Below the pieces are notes generated by a model. It saw only the letters and a list, made by a program, of their open reading frames with translations. It ran no database searches and had not been told where the DNA came from. The position numbers and the translations under genes are program-made. A stretch of 10,304 nucleotides of DNA from Hyphomicrobiaceae bacterium (GTDB lineage Bacteria; Pseudomonadota; Alphaproteobacteria; Rhizobiales; MH13), in assembly GCA_020442235.1 (NCBI GenBank), contig JAGRKQ010000022.1, forward strand, positions 1-10,304, written 5' to 3'. Shown here one piece after another: positions 1 to 7,058 of the stretch. Each line of letters opens with the position of its first letter. Position 1 is the first letter of the stretch.

Positions 1-570
1 GACACGGCCCGGTTCGCCGGCTTTCGCGATGCCCTTGCCGCAGCCTTGCAGAAAACCTGGGCCCGCAGCCGCTTTGATTATCTGGTCAACAATGCCGGCC
101 ATGGAACCCATGCGCTGATCGCCGAGACCACCGAAGACCAGTTCGACGCGCTGGTGAACGTTCATCTCAAGGGCGTCTTCTTCCTGACCCAGACATTGCT
201 GCCGCTTCTGGAAGACCATGGCCGGATCGTGAACCTTTCCACCGGCCTTGCCCGGTTCTCCCTGCCCGGCTACGCGGCCTATGCCGCCATGAAGGGCGGG
301 GTTGAGGTTTTCACGCGCTATCTTGCCAAGGAACTCGGCCCGCGAGGGATTGCCGTCAACACCATCGCGCCCGGCGCAATCGAGACCGATTTCGGCGGCG
401 GTGCCGTGCGCGACATTCCCGAGATCAACCGGATGGTCGCCGAAACCACCGCGATGGGCCGCGCGGGGCAGCCGGACGACATCGGCGAGGCCATCGCCAG
501 CCTTTTGACCGGGGGCAGCCAGTGGATCACCGGCCAGCGGATCGAAGTTTCCGGCGGCCAGAACCTCTGA
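1..570 (+). CDS. SDR-family NAD(P)-dependent oxidoreductase, 5' end cut by window
   Basis: This is the C-terminal 189 residues of a classical short-chain dehydrogenase/reductase, a cytosolic NAD(P)-dependent oxidoreductase of unknown substrate. The frame is open from base 1, so the true start and the Rossmann TGxxxGxG cofactor loop lie outside the window. Visible family marks are the NNAG motif (about bases 88-99), a serine in the NLSTG stretch after the fifth strand, the catalytic YxxxK (YAAMK), the following VNTIAPGAIETD segment, and the usual C-terminal ITGQRIEVSGG ending. Length and ending are normal for the family, so the 3' end is intact. An aldo/keto reductase gene follows on the same strand after 73 bp; the two could be co-transcribed, ending at the terminator at 1710-1740. 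The family is clear; the substrate cannot be read from the sequence. Confidence 0.93.
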   Translation, partial: DTARFAGFRDALAAALQKTWARSRFDYLVNNAGHGTHALIAETTEDQFDALVNVHLKGVFFLTQTLLPLLEDHGRIVNLSTGLARFSLPGYAAYAAMKGGVEVFTRYLAKELGPRGIAVNTIAPGAIETDFGGGAVRDIPEINRMVAETTAMGRAGQPDDIGEAIASLLTGGSQWITGQRIEVSGGQNL

Positions 571-643
571 GCGGACCGGAACGCGCCCGCGCGCAAGACC
601 CCCGCAACGCCAGACCCGACACCTTCACACAAGGACACCGACC

Positions 644-1684
644 ATGCGCTATCGTCGTCTCGGCCACAGCGGCCTTTTCGTTTCAGAACTTTGCCTCGGC
701 ACCATGACCTTCGGCGGATCGGAAGGCATGTGGGGCCAGATCGGCACGCTTCAGCAAGAGGAGGCGGATGCGCTGGTGCGCACCGCCCTCGATGCCGGGG
801 TCAACTTCATCGACACGGCCAACATCTATGCCAACGGCCGGAGCGAGGAAATTCTCGGCCAGTCCCTGAAGAACCTCGGCGTTGCCCGCGAGGACGTCGT
901 GATCGCCACCAAGGTGCACGGCCCGATGGGCGAAGGACCGAATGCGCGCGGCGCCTCGCGCGGGCACATCCTCGATCAGGCGAAGGCAAGCCTGAAGCGG
1001 CTGCAGCTGGACCACATCGACCTTTACCAGATCCACGGCTTCGATCCGGTCACGCCGATCACGGAGACGCTGGAAGCCCTCGATACGCTCGTCCGGCAGG
1101 GCCTTGTGCGCTATCTCGGCGTTTCCAACTGGGCGGCCTGGCAGATCGTCAAGGCGGTGGGGATCACGCAAGCCCGTCGGCTCGCGCCGATCGCCTAGCT
1201 GCAGGCCTATTACACCCTCGCCGGGCGCGATCTGGAGCGCGAGATCGTGCCGATGCTGACGAGCGAAGACATCGGGCTGATGGTGTGGAGCCCGCTTGCC
1301 GGCGGCTTCCTTTCCGGCAAGTTCGACCGCGACGGCAAGACCGCAGAAGGCCGGCGGGTCAATTTCGACTTCCCGCCGGTCGACAAGGACCGCGCCTATG
1401 ATGCGGTCGACGCGATGCGCGCGATCGCCGTCAACAAGGGCTGCACCGTGCCGCAGATCGCTCTTGCCTGGCTTCTGCATCAACGCGTGGTGAGCAGCGT
1501 CATCCTCGGTGCCAAGCGGGTCGACCAGCTGACCGACACGCTCGGGTCGACCGAGATCGCCCTCTCTTCGGACGAACTTGCCCTCCTCGACAGCCTGACC
1601 CGGCTGCCGGCGGAATATCCCGGCTGGATGATCGAGCGGCAGGGCGCCTATCGCGCCGAGCAGCTGCGTGCGCTTCAGCGCTGA
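644..1684 (+). pseudogene. aldo/keto reductase interrupted by an in-frame amber codon
   Basis: The reading frame encodes a 346-codon aldo/keto reductase of the YajO/Tas/AKR11-13-like bacterial type, an NADPH-dependent carbonyl reductase with a TIM barrel. ATG at 644 has an AAGGA ribosome site at 631-635. The catalytic tetrad is present: Asp57, Tyr62, Lys90 and His131 (IDTANIYANG, IATKVHG, YQIHGFD). Codon 185 (1196-1198) is TAG. The same frame then continues without shift through LQAYYTLAGRDLEREIV, the cofactor-binding VSSVILGAKR segment and a normal C-terminus ending at 1684. Homologues usually have Ser-Leu-Gln at this point, so one C-to-A change (TCG to TAG) would explain it. The first part alone (184 aa) lacks half the barrel and most NADPH contacts, so it should be inactive unless the stop is suppressed. 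A sequencing error is also possible. Confidence 0.9.
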
Positions 1685-1709
1685 TCGGAAACGCTGACGG
1701 ACACACAGG

Positions 1710-1740
1710 CGGGGCGTCCTTACTGGGCGCCCCGTTTTTT
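1710..1740 (+). terminator. intrinsic terminator after the aldo/keto reductase
   Basis: A 10-bp GC-rich stem (one G-U pair) with a 5-base loop (TTACT) is followed at once by six T residues at 1735-1740. It lies 26 bp after the aldo/keto reductase stop and is a textbook rho-independent terminator for the SDR-AKR unit. Confidence 0.9.
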
Positions 1741-1741
1741 C

Positions 1742-1764
1742 CGCTCACGCCGATCTCGCGTCGC
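1742..1764. repeat. imperfect dispersed repeat, copy 1
   Basis: This 23-bp stretch just after the terminator matches 2895-2917 at 21 of 23 positions, in the same orientation. The differences are C/T at 1748 versus 2901 and G/T at 1760 versus 2913. Weaker similarity (GATG, then CTCCG) continues for about 12 bp, and both copies follow a run of T. The two copies lie on either side of the DUF1993/att segment. It may be part of a small intergenic repeat family, but only two copies can be seen here. Confidence 0.5.
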
Positions 1765-1821
1765 TTGATGGCTCCGCAGGGGCGCCCGAAAGGGCGGGAC
1801 GCCGTCGCATCCTGCGGCGCG

Positions 1822-1911
1822 CTTGCGGCAGACATCCGCCGTCTTTATCCCGGCTTCCTGCTCCCGCAGTATCCCGATGGTCTGTTCTTCCGTGAGCCGG
1901 CTGCGTTTCAT
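1822..1911 (-). pseudogene. IS3-family transposase orfA, N-terminal remnant
   Basis: On the minus strand, ATG at 1911 opens a 30-residue stretch (MKRSRLTEEQTIGILREQ onward to TADVCRK) that is the characteristic N-terminus of IS3-family OrfA, the helix-turn-helix DNA-binding subunit of the transposase. After CRK the expected HGIS-x-x-TFYKWK continuation is replaced by unrelated, low-complexity codons running toward the terminator at 1740, so at least two thirds of orfA and all of orfB are missing. DNA to about 1955 upstream of the ATG may belong to the same insertion sequence end, but I could not define a terminal inverted repeat. It is a decayed scar with no expected activity. Confidence 0.82.
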
Positions 1912-2016
1912 TCGTCCGTCTCATGGTTGGGCTCGTTTCTGTTCATGGTCAGCAGGTGATATGTTTTGAACGCTGCGAGTGCGCGGTTCGAAGCGAACAT
2001 GCAATCGGACGAGATC

Positions 2017-2550
2017 ATGGCAACCACACTCTTTGACATGAGCGTCCCGACGTTTCTGCAGACGGTGCGCGCCGTCCGTGGTTTTCTGGAAAAGGCGTCA
2101 GCCTATTGCGCGGCGTCTGGTGCCGATCCGGACGAGTTCGTGACGGCGCGTCTGTTTCAGGACATGGCGCCGTTTTGGTTCCAGATCGAATGTATCGACA
2201 ACTACTCAGCTTGGGGGATCGAGGCCATGCGAACGGGGGCCTGGACGCCTCCTGAGCTGGCACAAATTGTCCCTTTCGCCGCTTTGCAGGCACGGATGGC
2301 AGAAACAGAGGCGGCGCTCGAGGCGTTCAGAGCCGAAGAGGTGAATGCTTGGTCAGGCAAAGAACTCAACATCGGAATTACGCATGTCAGCCCTCAGCCG
2401 ACCGCGTTCACATCGGAAACGTTTCTCTTGTCGTTTCTCCTGCCAAACTTCCATTTTCACGCCGTCACGGCCTATGACATCCTGCGCACGCGCGGTGTGC
2501 CAATAGGCAAACGTGACTATGAAGGCCAATTGCGAACGAGACAGGCCTGA
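2017..2550 (+). CDS. DUF1993 domain-containing protein
   Basis: This encodes a 177-residue soluble protein of the DUF1993 family (Pfam PF09351), whose function is not established. The fold is a predicted helical bundle distantly like DinB. Family marks are the N-terminal TTLFDMSVPTFLQTVRAV stretch, the central FQIECIDNY region, and the C-terminal SFLLPNFHFHAVTAYDILR followed by RG-V-x-IGK-x-DY. The histidines in NFHFHAVTAYDILR are the most striking polar positions. The frame is open upstream to a TTG at 1966 and an ATG at 1999, but the family begins at the MATTLFD methionine, so ATG 2017 is chosen; a weak GGACGAG lies 4-10 bases before it. Base composition is less GC-rich than the neighbours, consistent with an acquired segment between the IS remnant and the tRNA-derived att site. 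No clear terminator follows. Confidence 0.88.
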   Translation: MATTLFDMSVPTFLQTVRAVRGFLEKASAYCAASGADPDEFVTARLFQDMAPFWFQIECIDNYSAWGIEAMRTGAWTPPELAQIVPFAALQARMAETEAALEAFRAEEVNAWSGKELNIGITHVSPQPTAFTSETFLLSFLLPNFHFHAVTAYDILRTRGVPIGKRDYEGQLRTRQA

Positions 2551-2602
2551 CAGGATGCACTCAACCTTCTCAAACCAGCGCCTTCCTTACCGGGCCGGTT
2601 TT

Positions 2603-2622
2603 CACGTAAGCCCCACGTAAGC
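2603..2622. repeat. paired 9-bp direct repeat CACGTAAGC
   Basis: CACGTAAGC occurs at 2603-2611 and again at 2614-2622, giving an 11-bp period (one helical turn). Its place about 140 bp inside the presumed element end fits an arm-type binding site for a tyrosine integrase. No integrase is present in the window to test this. Confidence 0.5.
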
Positions 2623-2704
2623 ACTTGGCGGGAAATTCGAGCGTATTCTCGGATAGAGACTTTTGAGAGCGAATCATGAAAACTGATTATTTTCAGTAGG
2701 TTAT

Positions 2705-2722
2705 CGTGCTCTAGCGTGCTCT
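2705..2722. repeat. paired 8-bp direct repeat CGTGCTCT
   Basis: CGTGCTCT occurs at 2705-2712 and 2715-2722, a 10-bp period, ending 31 bp before the tRNA-derived core. Spacing and position suit integrase or accessory-factor binding next to an attachment core, but this is inference from geometry only. Confidence 0.45.
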
Positions 2723-2753
2723 GTCGCGCAATTCGGAAAGGCCATTTAACCAG

Positions 2754-2798
2754 CTCCGAAGGCAGAGGTCACAGGTTCGAATCCTGTCGGGTGCGCCA
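2754..2798 (+). other. 3' half of tRNA-Arg(CCG): probable attachment-site duplicate
   Basis: The segment reads CTCCGAA (anticodon loop with anticodon CCG), GGCAG (3' anticodon strand), a short variable loop AGGTC, a perfect T arm (ACAGG-TTCGAAT-CCTGT), the 3' acceptor strand CGGGTGC, discriminator G and an encoded CCA. It matches the 3' half of alphaproteobacterial tRNA-Arg(CCG) as I know it. The bases before it (TTTAACCAG) do not supply a CTGCC anticodon strand, and no D arm or GCACCCG acceptor 5' strand is upstream, so no functional tRNA is encoded. Integrating elements that use the anticodon-loop-to-3'-end block leave exactly this copy at their distal end. The orientation puts the element on the left and the chromosome on the right, with the intact tRNA gene expected further left, outside the window. 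Confidence 0.82.
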
Positions 2799-2894
2799 TT
2801 TTCTGCCGGACTGATTCACGCTTTCGGCTTCGCCTCAAACGATCAGGCCGGTATGGCTTGTTTGAACTTTGATGTTCAAAGCGCGCCATCTTTT

Positions 2895-2917
2895 CGCTCA
2901 TGCCGATCTCGCTTCGC
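2895..2917. repeat. imperfect dispersed repeat, copy 2
   Basis: This is the second copy of the 23-bp sequence at 1742-1764, with 21 of 23 identical bases in the same orientation, again preceded by a T-run (2891-2894). It lies about 97 bp to the right of the tRNA fragment, so one copy is on the presumed element side and one on the chromosomal side. Confidence 0.5.
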
Positions 2918-2978
2918 CGATGATCTCCGGCGCGTCGGGCGGCGAACGGGGCAACTCCGGCCCCCATATTCTGGCCAG

Positions 2979-5900
2979 TTATCCCGCAGGCACGATGATC
3001 TGCTCGCCCGGCAGGACGAGGTCCGGGTCGCGGCGACCGTTGCGGTCGGGGCCGATGCGTCCGTCGGCAAGCGCGGCATCGAAGGCGGGATTGGCGGCGA
3101 TCAGGTCGAAAAGATCGACCGAATGTGCCTCGGCGATGTCCCACAGCGTATCGCCCGTCTCGACGATGTGGATGCGCGGTGCGGGTGGCAGGTCCGCCGC
3201 GCCAGGTGACCCGGTTTCGGGTTCCGTGCCACCGGGATCCTGGAGGGGCGGGGTGTCGCCGGCACTGTCCGGATCGGCATCGTCGTCAGTGGCGCCGGGA
3301 TCGTCCTCGCCTGACGGATCGGGTGCGGGGATGTCCGGCCCGGAAACATCGGGGCCCGTGTCGTCGGCGGGCGGATCATCCGGCGCGTCGGGGGAAGCCG
3401 GATCTGTGAGTGCGGGATCGTCTTCGGCCTCGGCCAGATCGTCGGCGATGTCTTCCACGAGGCTGGTATCGACCTCCGGCAGGCGCGTGCGGTAGCCGGG
3501 ATCGACGTCCAGCCGGAGCCCCGGCATCAGCGTTTCGGCAAAGCGGGTCAGGCCTGTCAGGCTGCGCGGGCTCGTATCGGCCTCGCGGATCACCTCGCCG
3601 ATGAACAGCGGATCGGCGAAATCATAGGAAGGCGCGCTGTCTTCAAGCCCAAGCTCGCGCACGCGCAGCGCGTAGAGTTCCGGCACGGTGAGACCGACAT
3701 AGGCATCGCTGTCGGCGGCAAGGGCGGCGCGCGGCGCGCCGCGATAATAGGCGTCCGTCTCGCCATCATGGGCAGCGTCGGAAACGGCATGCACGCCGCG
3801 CTCGATGAAGCGCTCCAGAACGCCTTCGTCCTCCATGCGGGCAAGAAGATCGAGCCCCTCCGCCGGGGTCATGCCGGTCGCCTCGAACCAGTCGGCGAGG
3901 AAAGGGACGGCGCTTTGCCGGTCGCCGCTGTGGTTGGAGATGCGCCGCGCCACGTCCCGGTCGACGCCGGCGGCGACCAGAAAATCCTCCATCGGGCCTT
4001 CGTTGGAGGCGTTGTAGGCCGCGCTCTTGTAGCGCCCGTAAATGAGTTCGCCGCCCAGCATCACCGCCCAGCCGAGCGGCCCGGTCAGTGTCGAAACGGT
4101 GGTGCCGAAGGCGCGCCTTGCGCCGAATGCGGCGAGTTTCGCCGCAAAGCGTCCATTGCCGAAAACGCCCTTGGCCCCGGCGGAGACGAGGCCGTCGACG
4201 GTCAGAAGGCCGGTGGCGGCGATCTGCGGCAGCCGGGCGGCAAGCTCCTGCTCAAAGCTGCCGTTGCCGTAAGCGTCAACAAGGCCTTCGCCGATGCGAT
4301 AGGTGTTGCTGGCAAGATAAAGAAGCCGAAGGCCCAGCGTCGCCCCGGGATCGTGGATGGCCAGTTTGCGCTGGGCCATGCGGTCCCACAGAACCGTGGG
4401 TCCGCCGCCGTTCGCCCCCGCGCCGATGGCCGCCTTGACTGAGGGCAGGTGGCTGGCAAGAAGCCCGGTGACCTGCGTCGCATCGCGCAGCGTATAGGCG
4501 GAGAAAAGCACGCCGAAGCCGATCTCGCCCGGCGTGATGCGCCCGCCGCCCAGCGTATCGGCCTGGGTGTAGACGCCAAGCGCATAAAGCACCGTGGAAA
4601 CGCTGCGCAGCCCCAGCGAGGCGGCGGGTCCGGTCAGGATGCCGGCGACATCGGAACCGGGAACGGTCGTATAGACCTCCTTGGCGGCGGAAAGGACGCT
4701 GCGGATGGAGCGGATTTCGCCCGGCGTGGCGTCGATGCCGGGGATGAGCAGTTCTTCGACAGCCGTCTGGTAGCGCGACTTGTCCGGTCCCTCCAGCGTG
4801 TAGGCCGCGCCGAGTTCCTGCCGGATGAGGGGGTTGCCGCCGCCGGTGGATGCGTGGCTCGCCGAGGCCATGAGCAGCGTGACGGGATCGTCGGCAAGCC
4901 GGTCGAAGGCGCCGGGATCGTCCTCGGTGCCGAAGATCGGCTGCAACAATCCGCTTTCGGCCAGAAGCGGCAGATCGCCCGGCGTCGTGCCGTCGAGGGA
5001 ACGCAAGGCATTGAGCTGTTGCAGCGTGGCGAAGGTTTGTGCGCCCTGAGAAATCAGCCTCTCGACGATGGCCGCCTTGTCGCGGTCGTGATCGGGATTG
5101 GCAAGCTTCCATGCGATCAGCGCGTCGAAGGCGGCTTCCTCGCCGGCCAGGGCTTCGGCGGCGGTGATGTTGGTGACGAGATCCTGATCGTGTTCCAGAA
5201 GCGCGGCAAACAGCGCCGCATTGTCCTCGGCCAGCCGGTCCGTGCCGCGCGCGATGGCCTCAAGATACTGCCGCGCGGCGTCTTCATCGCCGATGGACAG
5301 CGCATCTTCTGCCAGCGCCCCGGCAAGGCTCACCCCGTGCCCGTCGGCAATCGCTTCGCTGAGGTGAAGGTCGATGGCGCCGGCGTCGAGAGGTTCGCCG
5401 ATGGCCTCGAACCGTTCCCGCATTGCGCTGGCCAGCGTGAGGGCAAGATCGGGCCCGTAGCCGGCCCGGTTGGTCGCGCCGGAAAGGATCGCAAGGTCTT
5501 CAACGGCATAGGCAAAGCGCGAAGACATGCCGCGGGAGACATAGGCGCCGTAAAGCGCATCGAGGATCACATCGGCCTGCGCCCCCTCGCCACTGTCCTG
5601 AAGCACGGCTTCGGTCAGAAGGCGCACCATGCGGGTGTGGCGGCCGGCATCGCTGCCGGAAAAGGCCCCGGATTCGGCAATCTCGGCAAGCCGTGCCAGC
5701 GCGCCGAGTGCGGAATGTTCTTCTTCCTGCCAGCCGCGCACGGACTGGGCATAGGCATCGAAGAGAAGACCCTCATAGCTGTCGGCGATCCTTTGGCCCT
5801 CGGCTCCGTCCTGGGCGGCCTTGCCGATGATGGCGGCAGCATTGTCGATGGCCGCATCGGCGCTGGTTTGATGGCGCGGGTCGTCCACCGTGTGGATGGA

Positions 5901-6887
5901 AAGCACATCATCAAGCTCGCCCTGAAGATGATCGGCGATGAGAGCGGCAATCTCCGGCGGGGCGATCGTCGCCAGCTCGGCCCCGCGCCGCAGCCGGGCT
6001 TCCTCGTCATATTCTTCCACCGGCACCTGAAGCGTTTCGTCCGGCACGAAGACCCCGTCTTCATCGAGATAGGGGCCGGCCGCCTCGGCCGTGTCGATGC
6101 TGTCGAAAAGCCCGTGCTCCCCGGCGATGATGCGCGTTGCATCGGCGATGGAAGCGCGCAGTTCCGGATCGGTGACGGCAAGAAGAAGCGTGTCGGCGGT
6201 CTGGAGCCCGCCCTCCAGCCCGTCCTCGGCAAAGGACTGCTCGATCTGAAAGACGGTCTGGTCGGTGATGCGCCGGTTGCGCAGCTGCGTCTCGCTTTGT
6301 CCCAGCAGCGCGGCGACTTCGGGCGTGAAGACACCGGCCTCATCCAGCGTTGCGGCAAGGTCGAAGGCCGCTTCGGCGATGCGGTCCGGCGTCGGGCTGC
6401 CCTGCCCGGCATGCACGTCCACCCGGTAGCGGGCGCGGTCGGCCTCGCTCTCGTTGAGGCGCGCGTTGGCGTCGATGGTCGTCGTCAGCAGCGCGTCCAG
6501 CGCCGCGGCGGTGTCCTGCGGCGAATGCGCCGGCGGGTCCATGGCATAGGGCGGCATGCCGGCGGCAAGGGCACTTTCATAGGCCGCCAGTTCGCTGACC
6601 GCCGCGTTGTGGGCCTCGGCTGCCGAGACGATGGCGCTTTCGGGGCTCTGAGCGGCGGGCGGGGCGCTAGCCGGCGGCGGGGCATTCCAGTGTTCGGCGG
6701 CATTGGCCGAGATCGGCGTTGAATGCGTTTGTGGCGGGGTCGGGGCTGCGGGCGTTTGAGCGCGCGCGCGCGCCCGTGCGGCCTGCTCTTCCATGCGGTC
6801 GGCGGAGCCGAAAAATCTGGGGCCTGCGGTCGGGGGATCCGCAGGCGGAACGCTGTTCCAGATTCGGCCGCCTTCAAGGATCGGCAT
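2979..6887 (-). CDS. very large LysM-domain protein of unknown function
   Basis: This encodes about 1302 residues. The only domain I recognise is a C-terminal LysM (residues about 1239-1301: IHIVETGDTLWDIAEAHSV, then DLI-AANP and LVLPGEQIIVPAG), which in known families binds peptidoglycan or chitin glycan. Before it lies an acidic Asp/Pro/Gly-rich linker (about 1144-1238), surely disordered. The body (about 60-1140) is Ala/Leu/Glu-rich and looks mostly helical. A stretch at about 735-960 is rich in small and hydrophobic residues (for example GPLGWAVMLGGELIYG) but has no clear-cut transmembrane helix. The N-terminus is Pro/Ala-rich with an Arg-Ala run and no signal peptide. ATG 6887 is preferred over an in-frame TTG at 6923; GGGAGG precedes it with a long spacing (13 bases). 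It could be a secreted structural or effector-like protein, but that is not shown. The gene stands alone between a terminator and the att region. Confidence 0.85.
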   Translation of the reverse strand: MPILEGGRIWNSVPPADPPTAGPRFFGSADRMEEQAARARARAQTPAAPTPPQTHSTPISANAAEHWNAPPPASAPPAAQSPESAIVSAAEAHNAAVSELAAYESALAAGMPPYAMDPPAHSPQDTAAALDALLTTTIDANARLNESEADRARYRVDVHAGQGSPTPDRIAEAAFDLAATLDEAGVFTPEVAALLGQSETQLRNRRITDQTVFQIEQSFAEDGLEGGLQTADTLLLAVTDPELRASIADATRIIAGEHGLFDSIDTAEAAGPYLDEDGVFVPDETLQVPVEEYDEEARLRRGAELATIAPPEIAALIADHLQGELDDVLSIHTVDDPRHQTSADAAIDNAAAIIGKAAQDGAEGQRIADSYEGLLFDAYAQSVRGWQEEEHSALGALARLAEIAESGAFSGSDAGRHTRMVRLLTEAVLQDSGEGAQADVILDALYGAYVSRGMSSRFAYAVEDLAILSGATNRAGYGPDLALTLASAMRERFEAIGEPLDAGAIDLHLSEAIADGHGVSLAGALAEDALSIGDEDAARQYLEAIARGTDRLAEDNAALFAALLEHDQDLVTNITAAEALAGEEAAFDALIAWKLANPDHDRDKAAIVERLISQGAQTFATLQQLNALRSLDGTTPGDLPLLAESGLLQPIFGTEDDPGAFDRLADDPVTLLMASASHASTGGGNPLIRQELGAAYTLEGPDKSRYQTAVEELLIPGIDATPGEIRSIRSVLSAAKEVYTTVPGSDVAGILTGPAASLGLRSVSTVLYALGVYTQADTLGGGRITPGEIGFGVLFSAYTLRDATQVTGLLASHLPSVKAAIGAGANGGGPTVLWDRMAQRKLAIHDPGATLGLRLLYLASNTYRIGEGLVDAYGNGSFEQELAARLPQIAATGLLTVDGLVSAGAKGVFGNGRFAAKLAAFGARRAFGTTVSTLTGPLGWAVMLGGELIYGRYKSAAYNASNEGPMEDFLVAAGVDRDVARRISNHSGDRQSAVPFLADWFEATGMTPAEGLDLLARMEDEGVLERFIERGVHAVSDAAHDGETDAYYRGAPRAALAADSDAYVGLTVPELYALRVRELGLEDSAPSYDFADPLFIGEVIREADTSPRSLTGLTRFAETLMPGLRLDVDPGYRTRLPEVDTSLVEDIADDLAEAEDDPALTDPASPDAPDDPPADDTGPDVSGPDIPAPDPSGEDDPGATDDDADPDSAGDTPPLQDPGGTEPETGSPGAADLPPAPRIHIVETGDTLWDIAEAHSVDLFDLIAANPAFDAALADGRIGPDRNGRRDPDLVLPGEQIIVPAG

Positions 6888-6974
6888 GGTGTGCTCGCAA
6901 CCTCCCAGGACAGGAGATCGCAAGGCTAGCAGGCTTTTGCGGGCCGGTCAGGCGGAATCTTGACCAAACGTAAA

Positions 6975-7002
6975 CCCCCGGAACGCCTGCGCGTTCCGGG
7001 GG
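6975..7002 (-). terminator. strong hairpin terminator after the fasciclin gene
   Basis: A perfect 12-bp stem (CCCCCGGAACGC pairing with GCGTTCCGGGGG, loop CTGC) lies 57 bp past the fasciclin stop. On the minus strand it is followed by TTTACGTTT, an imperfect U-tract. It separates the fasciclin transcript from the large LysM gene, which therefore needs its own promoter in 6888-6970. The other strand carries a shorter T-run (GTTTCT), so some bidirectional action is possible. Confidence 0.8.
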
Positions 7003-7058
7003 CGTTTCTGCCGGCATCGTCAGGAGGGGCGATCATGATGCCGGCAGGTTCGCCTGCC

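Larger units (their letters stand above)
2551..2978. other. gene-free boundary region around the att site
   Basis: No convincing gene lies in these 428 bp. The left half (2551-2753) is comparatively AT-rich and holds two pairs of short direct repeats (2603-2622, 2705-2722) and a small GAAAA/TTTTC inverted repeat around 2677-2695. A 45-bp tRNA-Arg 3' fragment follows at 2754-2798. The right half (2799-2978) contains a 7-bp perfect hairpin (TTTGAAC/GTTCAAA, 2861-2867 with 2874-2880) and the second dispersed-repeat copy (2895-2917), and reaches the stop codon of the large LysM gene on the minus strand. No intrinsic terminator for that gene is obvious, as the hairpin has no T-run on either side. 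Confidence 0.7.

Noticed and set aside
1247..1684. Separate downstream gene starting at ATG 1247
   Set aside because: The sequence is the C-terminal half of the aldo/keto reductase in the same frame, with conserved residues continuing across 1199-1246; no Shine-Dalgarno supports a restart.
2590..2602. Terminator after the DUF1993 gene (ACCGGGCCGGT then TTTC)
   Set aside because: The palindrome leaves a one-base loop, which cannot form a stable hairpin, and the T-run is too short.
2754..2798. Complete functional tRNA gene
   Set aside because: No D arm, no 5' acceptor strand and no 5' anticodon strand are found upstream; only the 3' half exists.
2861..2880. Hairpin TTTGAAC/GTTCAAA as terminator of the LysM gene
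   Set aside because: It lacks a U-tract on the minus strand and is AT-rich; its role is unclear.
2746..3144. 132-codon minus-strand frame ending in MAHPTGFEPVTSAFG
   Set aside because: That ending is the familiar antisense translation of a tRNA T arm and acceptor stem, a common false gene. It also overlaps the 3' end of the LysM gene.
4449..6722. 757-codon open frame on the + strand
   Set aside because: It runs antisense to the large LysM gene. Long antisense frames are common opposite high-GC coding DNA, its protein is Gly/Arg/Val-rich without any domain, and the minus-strand product ends in a real LysM.
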